From assembly GCF_900094565.1 (NCBI RefSeq), contig NZ_FMAF01000011.1, forward strand, positions 62,001 through 126,000: 64,000 nt of DNA, written 5' to 3'. The notes beneath the pieces were generated by a model. That model was not told the origin of the DNA. It saw nothing but the letters and a program-made list of their open reading frames with translations, and did not search any database. Below, one piece after another: positions 51,169 through 59,523 of this stretch. Every line of letters begins with the position of its first letter. The first letter of the stretch is position 1. The position numbers and the translations under genes are program-made. Source of the stretch: Martinezella lusitana (GTDB lineage: Bacteria > Pseudomonadota > Alphaproteobacteria > Rhizobiales > Rhizobiaceae).

Positions 51169-52284
51169 ATGTCATCGTTGTACAACACTCTCAAGATCGC
51201 AGTCCTTCCCGGCGACGGGATCGGCAGGGAAGTCATGCCTGCCTGCCTGGAATTGATCGACGCCGCCGTCAGCCAGGCGGGCGCGCCACCGCTCGTGTTC
51301 GAGACGCATCAGGCCGGTGCCCAGCACTACGCGGAGACCGGCGAGGCCCTGCCCGCCGCCGCGCTCGAGGCCTGCCGGACATCCGACGCAATCCTCTTCG
51401 GCGCGATGGGCTGGCCCGACATCCGCTTCCCGGACGGGACGGAAATCATTCCGCAGCTCGACCTGCGCATGGAGTTCGGCCTGTTTGCAGGTGTCCGTCC
51501 GATCCGGTGGTTTCCCGGCCTTCCGAAAGTGCTGTCCGATCCTCGCGCCGAAGGAATCGACTTCGTGTTGGTCCGCGAGCAGACAGAAGGACTGTTTTAT
51601 GCGCGTGGCCGTGGCGAAGTGCTAAACGACCAAGAGGCCTACGACACGATGCAGATCACGCGGGCCGGCACCGAGCGCGTTACCGAATTCGCTTTCCAGC
51701 TGGCCGCCCAGCGCAAACGTCGCGGCAAGGCCGGCACGGTGACCTGCGTCGACAAGGCGAATGTCTTCAGTTCGATGGCTTTCTTCCGGAAGGTTTTCGA
51801 TGAGATCGCCGCCAAGCACCCCGAGTTGCAGAAGGACTATGCCTATGTCGACGCGCTGGCGCTCAACATGGTGAAGAAGCCTTGGACGCTTGACGTGCTG
51901 GTGACCGAGAACATGTTTGGCGACATCCTTTCCGACCTTGCGGCCGGTCTGATCGGCGGCATGGGTATGGCCCCTTCGGCGGACATCGGCGATACGCACG
52001 GCCTCTTCCAGCCGGCACACGGGACCGCTCCCGATATCGCGGGCAAGGGCGTCGCCAATCCGGGCGCAATGTTCCTGTCGGGAGCGATGATGCTCGACTG
52101 GCTGGCGGTGAAGCACGGGGATCAGCGGCTTGCTGACGCCGCCGGGCTGATCGAGGCCGCGGTCGAGCACACCTTGTCGACCAAGATCGCGGTTCCAATG
52201 GAGTATGGCGGAAGCGCCAATTGCGCGGAGATGACGCGCAGCGTGATCGGCGCTCTGGGTGCCGTCCGCAAGGAGGTCGCATGA
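51169..52284 (+). CDS. Isocitrate/isopropylmalate dehydrogenase family enzyme (tartrate-dehydrogenase-like)
   Basis: A 371-residue beta-decarboxylating dehydrogenase. It opens IAVLPGDGIGREVMPACLEL, has LDLRMEFGLFAGVRPIRW as substrate loop, LVREQTEGLFYARGRGE, and the metal block VTENMFGDILSDLAAG with PAHGTAPDIAGKG. LeuB itself is similar, but the context of tetronate enzymes suggests a malate-, tartrate- or threonate-type substrate. It overlaps the ABM gene by four bases. Confidence 0.87.
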   Translation: MSSLYNTLKIAVLPGDGIGREVMPACLELIDAAVSQAGAPPLVFETHQAGAQHYAETGEALPAAALEACRTSDAILFGAMGWPDIRFPDGTEIIPQLDLRMEFGLFAGVRPIRWFPGLPKVLSDPRAEGIDFVLVREQTEGLFYARGRGEVLNDQEAYDTMQITRAGTERVTEFAFQLAAQRKRRGKAGTVTCVDKANVFSSMAFFRKVFDEIAAKHPELQKDYAYVDALALNMVKKPWTLDVLVTENMFGDILSDLAAGLIGGMGMAPSADIGDTHGLFQPAHGTAPDIAGKGVANPGAMFLSGAMMLDWLAVKHGDQRLADAAGLIEAAVEHTLSTKIAVPMEYGGSANCAEMTRSVIGALGAVRKEVA

Positions 52285-52610
52285 GTTCGGCATCCACAGG
52301 CTTTGTCGTGGTCGTAGAGTTCGTCGTTCGAAACCAGTTCGCCGATAATTTCGATGCGGCGATAATCGAGAATGCGGCGACGTCGCTGCGCGACGAACCG
52401 AACTGCGAAGTGTTCGATGTCTGCCGCGATCCTGAGCGGCCCGAGCGAATCTACCTCTATGAAGTCTATGGCTCAAGAGCCGATTTCGACTTCCACCTGA
52501 AGACGCCGCACTTCACGAGCTTTGATGCGATGGTTCGAGATTGGGTGGCCGAAAAGCGAGTGGAAACGTTCGAGCGCATTTCGTCCCACAAGAAGGAGGG
52601 CGCGAGATGA
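52281..52610 (+). CDS. ABM-domain protein (antibiotic biosynthesis monooxygenase fold, LsrG-like)
   Basis: A 109-residue ferredoxin-like ABM protein. It begins VVVVEFVVRNQFADNF and carries ATSLRDEPNCEVFDVCRD and YLYEVYGSRADFDFHLKTPH, characteristic of YgiN/LsrG members. Some of these isomerise or oxidise small sugar-derived intermediates. Both ends overlap neighbours by four bases (ATGA), so it is translationally coupled to the dehydrogenase and the HAD gene. Confidence 0.85.
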   Translation: MSSASTGFVVVVEFVVRNQFADNFDAAIIENAATSLRDEPNCEVFDVCRDPERPERIYLYEVYGSRADFDFHLKTPHFTSFDAMVRDWVAEKRVETFERISSHKKEGAR

Positions 52611-53317
52611 CCAGCAGCGTCAAGGCGATTGTCTTCGACACGTTCGGCACTGTCGTCGACTGGCGGGGTTCGATCATCCGCGATCTCACCGCCTGGGGCG
52701 CGGCGGAGGGCCTGCAGATCGACTGGACCGGTCTCGTCGACCGCTGGCGAGACCATTACAATCCCCAGAAAGCGCGGGTGCGCAGCGGCGAGTTGCCGTG
52801 GACGAACCTGGACGAACTTCACTTCGATGCCTTGAAGGCAGTGTTCGCAGAGATGGGGCTGGCCGAACTAGACCACGACCGGATGATGCACGTCAACAAG
52901 GTCTGGCATCGCCTGGACGGCTGGCCCGACACATCGCGCGGGCTACACCGGCTGAAGTCGAAGTTTATCATCGGCCCTCTGTCCAACGCCAATGTCGCGA
53001 TTCTCGTCAATATGGCAAAGCATGCCGACTTGCCGTGGGACAACGTGTTCTCCTGCGAGCTTTTCCAGCACTACAAGCCCGATCCTGAGACCTACCTCGG
53101 GGTCTGCAAACTCCTTTATCTGGAGCCCGGGGCCGTCATGATGTGCGCTGCCCACAACTACGATCTTGCCGCCGCGCGCAGCCTTGGCCTTAAAACCGCA
53201 TTCATCGCACGACCCACCGAATACGGCGAGGGCCAGACGACCGACCTCACAGCCGAGCAGCGCTGGGATTACGTCGCCGACGATCTCGAAGACCTCGCCC
53301 GACAACTCGGATGCTAG
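52607..53317 (+). CDS. HAD-superfamily hydrolase (2-haloacid dehalogenase type II)
   Basis: A 236-residue HAD protein. The nucleophile motif is IVFDTFGTVVDWRGS, where Asp at the second position of the usual DxDxT is Thr, as in haloacid dehalogenases. Later motifs are IGPLSNANVAIL, YKPDPETYLGV and CAAHNYDLAAARSLGLKTAF. It could dehalogenate a 2-haloacid or hydrolyse a phosphorylated intermediate. The start at 52607 overlaps the ABM stop. Confidence 0.86.
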   Translation: MTSSVKAIVFDTFGTVVDWRGSIIRDLTAWGAAEGLQIDWTGLVDRWRDHYNPQKARVRSGELPWTNLDELHFDALKAVFAEMGLAELDHDRMMHVNKVWHRLDGWPDTSRGLHRLKSKFIIGPLSNANVAILVNMAKHADLPWDNVFSCELFQHYKPDPETYLGVCKLLYLEPGAVMMCAAHNYDLAAARSLGLKTAFIARPTEYGEGQTTDLTAEQRWDYVADDLEDLARQLGC

Positions 53318-53331
53318 AAGAGAGAAAGACA

Positions 53332-54810
53332 ATGCAGACATACAAGATGTTCATCGACGGCAAGTGGGAAGACGCTGCCAACGGAGATACGTTCGAGACG
53401 AAGAACCCTTTCAACGGGCAGACCTGGGCCGCTATTCCGAAGGGCGGCAGGGAAGATGCGGAACGAGCAGTCGAGGCTGCGCACCGCGCCTTCACGAGCG
53501 GTCCGTGGCCGAAGCTCACCGCGAGCGCCCGCGGACACCTTCTTCGGCGTCTTGGCGACCTGATCGCCGAGAATGCGGAGCATCTCGCGACGATCGAGGT
53601 TACGGACAACGGCAAGCTCATCAACGAGATGCTGTTTCAGCTCAAATACATCCCGCAGTGGTACTACTACTTCGGCGGGCTGGCGGACAAGATCGAAGGA
53701 GCGGTCATCCCGATCGATAAGGCGGACACCTTCAACTTCACTCGTAATGAGCCGCTCGGCGTCTGCGTCGGGATTACGCCGTGGAACTCCCCTCTCCTGC
53801 TGCTCGCCTACAAGCTGGCACCGGCACTCGCCGCAGGGAACACATTCGTGGCAAAGCCCTCGGAGTTCACGTCTGCTTCGACCCTTGAGTTCGCAAAGCT
53901 CGTCGAGCAGGCTGGCTTTCCCGCGGGCGTCTTCAACGTCGTCACAGGGTTCGGCGCAGATGTCGGCGAGACGCTGACGACCCACAAGTACGTCGCCAAG
54001 ATCGCTTTCACGGGAAGTGAAGGCACCGGGCGCAAGATCGGCGAGCTTGCAGCGCGCAACTTCAAGAAGGTTACGCTTGAACTCGGCGGCAAGAGCCCGC
54101 ACATCGTCTTCGACGATGCGGAGATCGACAATGCCGTCAACGGGGTGATCTCCGGCATCTTCGCTGCCACCGGACAGACATGTATTGCGGGCTCACGATT
54201 GCTCGTGCAGCGAAAGATCCACGACCAGTTTCTCGAGAAGATCGTCAACCTCGCAAAAACGGCGAGAATGGGCGATCCGCTCTTGACGTCGACGCAGGTT
54301 GGCCCCGTGACGACGCCGCCGCAACTCGAGAAGATCCTCGGCTATATCAACATCGCAAAAGGCGAAGGCGCCGAATGCGTTCTCGGTGGGGGGCGGCCGG
54401 ACAATGCCGAGCTCTCCAGGGGCTGGTTCGTCGAACCTACGATTTTCTCCGGGGTCCGAAACGACATGCGCATCGCGCAGGAGGAGGTCTTCGGCCCGGT
54501 TCTGGCGGTCATCCCCTTCGACAGCGATGAGGAAGCCGTGCATATTGCCAATGACACCAATTACGGGCTGGCCGCGGGCTTCTGGACCCAGGACATGCGT
54601 CGTATCCTGAAGGTTTCGGCCGCTATCCAGGCTGGCACCATCTGGGTCAACACTTACCGCGTCATCAGCTATATGTCGCCGCTGGGAGGCTACAAGCACT
54701 CCGGCATCGGTCGCGAGAATGGCATCGCCTCGATCCAGAACTACATGCAGACGAAGAGCGTGATGATCTCGACCGCTGAAGACGTCGCCAACCCCTTCAT
54801 CATGAGGTGA
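53332..54810 (+). CDS. Aldehyde dehydrogenase
   Basis: A 492-residue NAD(P)-dependent ALDH. Cofactor and catalytic motifs are complete: TPWNSPLLLLAYKLAPAL, TLELGGKSPHIVFDDA (general base Glu) and FAATGQTCIAGSRLLV (catalytic Cys). EEVFGPVLAVIPFD and PLGGYKHSGIGRENG end the protein. The ATG at 53332 follows AGAGAGAAAG. It likely oxidises a sugar-derived aldehyde to its acid upstream of the kinase step. It lies three bases before the kinase gene. Confidence 0.92.
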   Translation: MQTYKMFIDGKWEDAANGDTFETKNPFNGQTWAAIPKGGREDAERAVEAAHRAFTSGPWPKLTASARGHLLRRLGDLIAENAEHLATIEVTDNGKLINEMLFQLKYIPQWYYYFGGLADKIEGAVIPIDKADTFNFTRNEPLGVCVGITPWNSPLLLLAYKLAPALAAGNTFVAKPSEFTSASTLEFAKLVEQAGFPAGVFNVVTGFGADVGETLTTHKYVAKIAFTGSEGTGRKIGELAARNFKKVTLELGGKSPHIVFDDAEIDNAVNGVISGIFAATGQTCIAGSRLLVQRKIHDQFLEKIVNLAKTARMGDPLLTSTQVGPVTTPPQLEKILGYINIAKGEGAECVLGGGRPDNAELSRGWFVEPTIFSGVRNDMRIAQEEVFGPVLAVIPFDSDEEAVHIANDTNYGLAAGFWTQDMRRILKVSAAIQAGTIWVNTYRVISYMSPLGGYKHSGIGRENGIASIQNYMQTKSVMISTAEDVANPFIMR

Positions 54811-54813
54811 TTC

Positions 54814-56088
54814 ATGGTGGCCGCCGGAAAGTTGCTGGTCGGCTGCGTCGCCGACGATTTCACGGGAGCGACCGACGTCGCGAACATCTTCGCGCGCGCC
54901 GGCCTCAAAACGACGGTGCTGATCGGCGTTCCTGAAGACGACAGGGACATTGACGCCGACGTAATCGTTGTCGCCCTCAAGACTCGAACGACACCTCCGC
55001 AAATGGCGGTCGAGCAGTCCTTGGCCGCGCTGCGATGGCTGCGTGGCTGTGGCGCGCAGAAGTACTACTTCAAGTACTGCTCGACGTTCGATTCCACGGC
55101 GAAGGGCAACATCGGCCCGGTCGCCGACGCGATGCTTGCGGAGCTTGGCCAATCCATAACGATCGCCTGCCCCGCCTTCCCTGCCAACGGCCGGACGGTT
55201 TACAAGGGCAACCTGTTCGTCGGCGACGTGCCGCTGGACGAGTCCGGCATGCGCAATCATCCGTTGACGCCGATAACAGACGCGAACCTGCTGCGGGTGC
55301 TCGGGCCGCAGTCGCGGGCCGAAATCACCGGATGCTATTACGAGACGGTGAAGCAAGGGGCGTCCGCCATCGCCGAATGGGCCGCCCCCATTCACGGCGA
55401 CGGCACGCGTATTGTCGTCATCGACGCCCTGGCTGACGAGGACCTTGTCGAGATTGCCCAGGCATTCAAGGATCTCGTGCTGTTCACCGGTGCGTCGGGC
55501 CTGGCATATGGGCTGGCTCGTGTTCTTCTTGCCGGCGGGAACAGCCGCGACGCTGCCGTTACGACTGACTTGGAAGAAGGCTACAGAGCCGTCGTCTCCG
55601 GTAGCTGCTCGGTCGCAACCAACGGACAGGTAGAGGCGATGCTCGCAGACCACGAGGGTTTCCGCGTCGACCTCTCAAAGCTGGCGGACGGCGGCGATGT
55701 CGTCGGCGAGGCCGTCGAGTGGGCCTCGTCCCGTCTGGGCCGCAAGCCTGTTCTCATCTATGCGACGGCTCTGCCCGACGAGGTGAAGGAAAACCAACGC
55801 AAGTTGGGCGCCGCGCAGTCCGGCGAGATGGTCGAGGCCGCCCTCTCCTCAATCGCGCGAAGGCTCGTCGAGAAGGGTGTGAGCGATCTCATCGTCGCCG
55901 GCGGCGAGACGTCGGGAGCGGTGGTGAAGTCGCTCGGCGTCGACCAGCTCTCGATTGGCAACGAAATCGCCCCCGGAGTGCCGTGGGTACACGCAAAGAG
56001 CCAGGGGCGATCTCTGTCGCTCGCGTTGAAGTCCGGCAACTTCGGCGAACGGGACTTCTTCATGAACGCTTGGGACCGGCTACGATGA
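54814..56088 (+). CDS. otnK: Four-carbon acid sugar kinase (3-oxo-tetronate kinase, OtnK-like)
   Basis: A 424-residue DUF1537 kinase with canonical VADDFTGATDVANIF at the N-terminus, KYCSTFDSTAKGNIG in the substrate domain and VAGGETSGAVVKSLG in the C-terminal nucleotide domain. The following class II aldolase gene overlaps it by four bases, the pairing typical of OtnK/OtnC. It is predicted to phosphorylate 3-oxo-tetronate at C4. No OtnI isomerase is present, so the 3-oxo acid may arise by direct oxidation. Confidence 0.88.
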   Translation: MVAAGKLLVGCVADDFTGATDVANIFARAGLKTTVLIGVPEDDRDIDADVIVVALKTRTTPPQMAVEQSLAALRWLRGCGAQKYYFKYCSTFDSTAKGNIGPVADAMLAELGQSITIACPAFPANGRTVYKGNLFVGDVPLDESGMRNHPLTPITDANLLRVLGPQSRAEITGCYYETVKQGASAIAEWAAPIHGDGTRIVVIDALADEDLVEIAQAFKDLVLFTGASGLAYGLARVLLAGGNSRDAAVTTDLEEGYRAVVSGSCSVATNGQVEAMLADHEGFRVDLSKLADGGDVVGEAVEWASSRLGRKPVLIYATALPDEVKENQRKLGAAQSGEMVEAALSSIARRLVEKGVSDLIVAGGETSGAVVKSLGVDQLSIGNEIAPGVPWVHAKSQGRSLSLALKSGNFGERDFFMNAWDRLR

Positions 56089-56732
56089 TAGGCTCCATAT
56101 CTGAAGAGACGAAGGTCCGCGACGAGATAGTCGAGGTCGGTCGCTCGCTCTTCGACCGCGGGCTGACCGCAGGATCGACCGGCAACATCAGCGTCCGTCT
56201 GTCGGACGGTCGAATTTTGATGACGCCCACCAACGCTTCGCTGGGCGTGCTCGATCCAGCACGGCTGTCCTGCTTTTCGGCGGAAGGCGTGCATGTCGGA
56301 GGTGACAAGCCCACCAAGGAGGCGTTCCTCCACAAGTGCATGTATTGCGGTAAGGACAATCGCCGAGCCGTCGTCCACCTGCATTCAACCTATTCGGTTG
56401 CCGTCAGCTTGTTGAAGCAGGTCAACGAGCGCGACGTTCTGCCGCCCCTGACCGCCTACTATGTCATGCGTATCGGTTTCCTGCCGCTCGTGCCGTATTT
56501 TCCTCCCGGAGACGAAGCGCTGGCGGCGGCGGTGGGAGCCGCCGCCGCGAACCATCATGCGGTGTTGATGGCAAACCATGGACCTGTCGTCGCGGGCAAG
56601 TCCCTAAAGGACGCCCAGTACGCGACAGAGGAGTTGGAGGAAACGGCGAAGCTCTTCTTGCTCTTGCAGAACCACGAGGTCCGGCCGCTCACCGCCGAGG
56701 AAAGGGCCACCTTGATCAATCTCTCGAGGTGA
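56085..56732 (+). CDS. otnC: Class II aldolase/adducin protein (3-oxo-tetronate 4-phosphate decarboxylase, OtnC-like)
   Basis: A 215-residue AraD-fold enzyme. GLTAGSTGNISVRL is the phosphate-binding entry, VVHLHSTYSVAVSLL supplies zinc His ligands, and ANHHAVLMANHGPVVAGKS supplies the third. Its start overlaps the kinase stop (ATGA). As OtnC it would decarboxylate 3-oxo-tetronate 4-phosphate to dihydroxyacetone phosphate. A different aldolase role is possible, but the kinase partner supports the assignment. Confidence 0.87.
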   Translation: MIGSISEETKVRDEIVEVGRSLFDRGLTAGSTGNISVRLSDGRILMTPTNASLGVLDPARLSCFSAEGVHVGGDKPTKEAFLHKCMYCGKDNRRAVVHLHSTYSVAVSLLKQVNERDVLPPLTAYYVMRIGFLPLVPYFPPGDEALAAAVGAAAANHHAVLMANHGPVVAGKSLKDAQYATEELEETAKLFLLLQNHEVRPLTAEERATLINLSR

Positions 56733-56830
56733 CAAGAGCGCGTTACGAACCAGGAGGAACCCAGCGGGTCTGGGTGCCGTAACCTGCACTCTCGTTCGTG
56801 CCATTGTGCGGCCCGTAAAGGGGAAATGCC

Positions 56831-57664
56831 ATGAAACTTCTGGTCACTGGAAGCAGCGGACGAATCGGGCGCGCGGCGATTGAACGCCTTCTCGAAGAGG
56901 GGCACGAGGTCATCGGAATCGACGAGGTGCCGTCATCCGACATGAGGTGCCCGTTCGCCCGCGTCGATATGCGGGACTATGGCCAGGTCCTTGATGCGGT
57001 CGCCGATATCGAATCCGGGATTGATGGCATCGTCCATCTTGCTGCGATAGTAGGCGCGAAAGTCGCTGCGAGCACGCACATATTTCACACCAATACCGCC
57101 ATCAGCTACAATGTTTTCCAATCTGCAAGGATCGCGGGCATAAAGAACATTGTTTCTGCGAGCAGTGAGACCTTGCTGGGCGTCCCGTTTGACGATCCAC
57201 CTGCCTATTTTCCGGTCGATGACAAGCTGACCTCGAAGCCTGAGAGTAGCTACGCGCTTTCCAAACTTGTAGACGAATCCGTCGCAGCCGAATTCTGCCG
57301 CTCGGATCCCGCGCTCAAAATGATCGGCCCGCGGTTTTCTTGGGTAAAAGAGCCCCACCAATATGATGCAATGAAAGCTTGCGAAGATAATCCCGGCGTT
57401 CAGAAATGGAACCTGTGGTCCTATGTTGACAGACGGGACTGTGCCCAGGCCATTTCGCTTGCGCTCAACGCAAGCCTCAATGGTTTCCATCACTTCGTGA
57501 TAGCAGCAGATGATACCGTGTTGGCGCGGCCCACACGTGCCCTTAGGGCTGCTTATTATCCCAATGTACCGCTACAAGGACAACGTGCTGAACATGGCAG
57601 TCTTGTCTCAAGCCTAGTGGCCCCGAGACGTTCTATGATATCGCCCGAAGTACAGCTGGCGTGA
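56831..57664 (+). pseudogene. Epimerase/dehydratase paralogue with decayed 3' end
   Basis: The first 255 or so residues form a good extended SDR (TGSSGRIGRAAIERL, IVSASSETLLG, YALSKLVDES), paralogous to 49557-50417. Near 57615 the expected C-terminus shifts frame. In the next frame, bases from 57627 read DVL, then a TGA at 57636, then YRPKYSWRDIPA, which matches the family ending (VLGYQPEHSWRKY in the paralogue). A frameshift plus a nonsense change therefore replaced the tail with unrelated residues. The protein may be unstable or inactive, though the catalytic core is intact. Confidence 0.72.
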
Positions 57665-57795
57665 CATACCAGCGGGGGTCTCCTAGCTTCTTAGGCTGCT
57701 GTGACCTTTCAAAAGAAGGTCGAACGCGGATCAGCAGATTTATCATATCCGGGCGGGCTTCCAAGTTGCTTGCATTCGCTTCATAAGGTTCGCCG

Positions 57796-59106
57796 GTGTT
57801 TGCACTTCTGAAAATGGGGAACACAGACGTGATTTCGAAGGGTGCGGAAGAAGCAGCGTCGGCAACGACGTCTCCTTGTGTACACATCTCTCGTCCAACT
57901 GCTTTCAAACAGCAGACGGCAGACTTCAACTCCGAGCTTCACGCTCGACCGTCGATCTATTTCACCGGTCCGGCAATTGTTGAGCACGTTGCTTTCATGC
58001 CCATAGACGGTGTGATCAAGGAGTTCCACGACAGTCTCGAAGCTGATGGCACGATTTCGGTTAGAGTCGAAAGGCACACTGAATTCGTGACGGTTACGCG
58101 CGTCCGGAAACTTGACAGCGAGCCAGGGGGCTGGCCGGAATCTGACCTCCTTGAAAGTGATTTTGCCGAGCTCGCAGGATTGAACTCACCGCTGCTCGTT
58201 TGTCACGTCAGCATCCTTGTCCTCGGGAACCCTCCTGACAAGCTGGGACCGGTGCTGGAAACCTTCGGCTTCGGTGATACCGCCGCCTCATTGATCGGTG
58301 GGGGCGCGGCGCAGGTTTGCTCCGATTTTCGTGTTCGAGGGGACAATTCAAGTAGAATTATCCTGTTCAACAAGGACCTGAACGCACACCGACTGGGGCG
58401 CATGGTACGCCGCATCTTCGAGATCGAAACCTACAGATCCATGGCGCTTCTCGGATTGCCGGAAGCGCGTCGTCTCGCCCCGCTTCTCGGCGGATATGAC
58501 ACGGAGTTGGTTCAACTGACCAATCGCAATCTTCGTACGCCCGCACATCAGCACAAGCAATTGCTCGAGGAGATTACCGCTCTCTCATCCCATGTCATTT
58601 CGGCCACCGCCGAGACCAGAAACAGATTCGGCGCAACCGCAGCCTACGCCAAGATCGTTGAGGAGAGGATCGCGCTTTTACGGGAAACGCACGTCGTCGG
58701 CTTTCAACGCTTCGGTACCTTCGTGGAGCGGCGGTTCAAGCCAGCGGTGCGTACCTGTGAAGCGACCGCCTTGAGGCTTGAGCAACTATCGAGGGCCGCG
58801 ATGCACTTGCTCGACTTGTTGCAAACCCGAATTCAGGTCGAGATCGAATTCCAGAACGCGACACAGATCCAGGCCATGGCTGATCGCGCCGCGACGCAGG
58901 TCAAGATCCAGCGCGCGGTCGAAGGCTTTTCGATCATTGCAATAAGCTACTATTTGTTGAGCTTGCTGAAGTTCGTGTATGAAACGGCAGACCACGCTGG
59001 GTTCCATTTCGATCCAATGATCATGCTCCTCGCTGTTCCGGTCGTTGTGGGATCTGTTGTGATCACTATTCTGCGCGTCAAGCATGCGCTGAAAGCAGAG
59101 AGCTAG
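57796..59106 (+). CDS. DUF3422 family membrane protein
   Basis: A 436-residue DUF3422 protein. The N-terminus has the family-like phrase FNSELHARPSIYFTGPA. A long helical middle (LLEEITALSSHVISATAE, coiled-coil potential) leads to two C-terminal membrane segments (IIAISYYLLSLLKFVYET and IMLLAVPVVVGSVVITIL). The start is probably GTG at 57796; an ATG at 57814 is the alternative. The function of the family is unknown. It has no operator of the local regulon and does not look part of the sugar pathway. Confidence 0.85.
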   Translation: MFALLKMGNTDVISKGAEEAASATTSPCVHISRPTAFKQQTADFNSELHARPSIYFTGPAIVEHVAFMPIDGVIKEFHDSLEADGTISVRVERHTEFVTVTRVRKLDSEPGGWPESDLLESDFAELAGLNSPLLVCHVSILVLGNPPDKLGPVLETFGFGDTAASLIGGGAAQVCSDFRVRGDNSSRIILFNKDLNAHRLGRMVRRIFEIETYRSMALLGLPEARRLAPLLGGYDTELVQLTNRNLRTPAHQHKQLLEEITALSSHVISATAETRNRFGATAAYAKIVEERIALLRETHVVGFQRFGTFVERRFKPAVRTCEATALRLEQLSRAAMHLLDLLQTRIQVEIEFQNATQIQAMADRAATQVKIQRAVEGFSIIAISYYLLSLLKFVYETADHAGFHFDPMIMLLAVPVVVGSVVITILRVKHALKAES

Positions 59107-59233
59107 CGGCGCGCAACCTCGCCTCAACAAGCTCGATCAATCAAGCAGCTCTTGAGTATCTCCACGAGGCGGTTCAGCGGAGGCGGTCATCTCTTCTTCA
59201 GGTAATGGCTCGCTCGGGGACTGCGTTTTGAAT

Positions 59234-59400
59234 CTAAGATTTGGCAGGCATTCTCGCCACCACGACGTCGGCGACAATCAATAATGCCAGAGACGACGCA
59301 CTTTTAGCTTTGCCGAAAATTCCGATGGGAGCTTTGATCCGGTTGATCGGCCTACGCAATAGCCGTCGTCGGCCAGAGCCTTGATCCGCTCGCCAGCCGG
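59234..59400 (-). pseudogene. Remnant of an XdhC-like gene
   Basis: Leftward, the frame ending at 59234 reads NRIKAPIGIFGKAKSASSLA then LLIVADVVVAR, closely like the C-terminus of XdhC/CoxI proteins (Moco insertion for xanthine dehydrogenase). The preceding ERIKALADDGY matches too, but lies in another frame, so a frameshift separates them. About 55 codons survive. It is a relic. Confidence 0.55.
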
Positions 59401-59456
59401 CTGAGGGTTCTTTCGATCGTATCCTGCATTGGCCTTTGCGCCCTTCAATTTCGGTT

Positions 59457-59488
59457 AAGGTATTACGTATAAGGTTATACCTCATACG
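59457..59488 (+). promoter_or_regulatory. Operator D of the GGTATRA regulon
   Basis: AAGGTATTA, then the 16-bp inverted pair CGTATAAGGTTATACC (59466-59481), then a further TCATACG 7-mer. It ends 36 bases before the chemoreceptor start, so that gene is probably induced together with the catabolic operons. Confidence 0.75.
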
Positions 59489-59523
59489 GAGTTCAAAAGG
59501 TTTGCTCGGGCGGAGGGGAAATA

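Larger units (their letters stand above)
59107..59523 (+). other. Intergenic region with xdhC remnant and operator D
   Basis: About 415 bases without an intact gene. It contains a leftward xdhC-like relic (59234-59400), operator D (59457-59488) and the chemoreceptor's ribosome site (GGAGGGG). Nothing else was recognised. Confidence 0.55.

Noticed and set aside
54193..55653. Long minus-strand open frame opposite ALDH and OtnK
   Set aside because: Shadow frame with no recognisable domain; both plus-strand genes have complete active sites.
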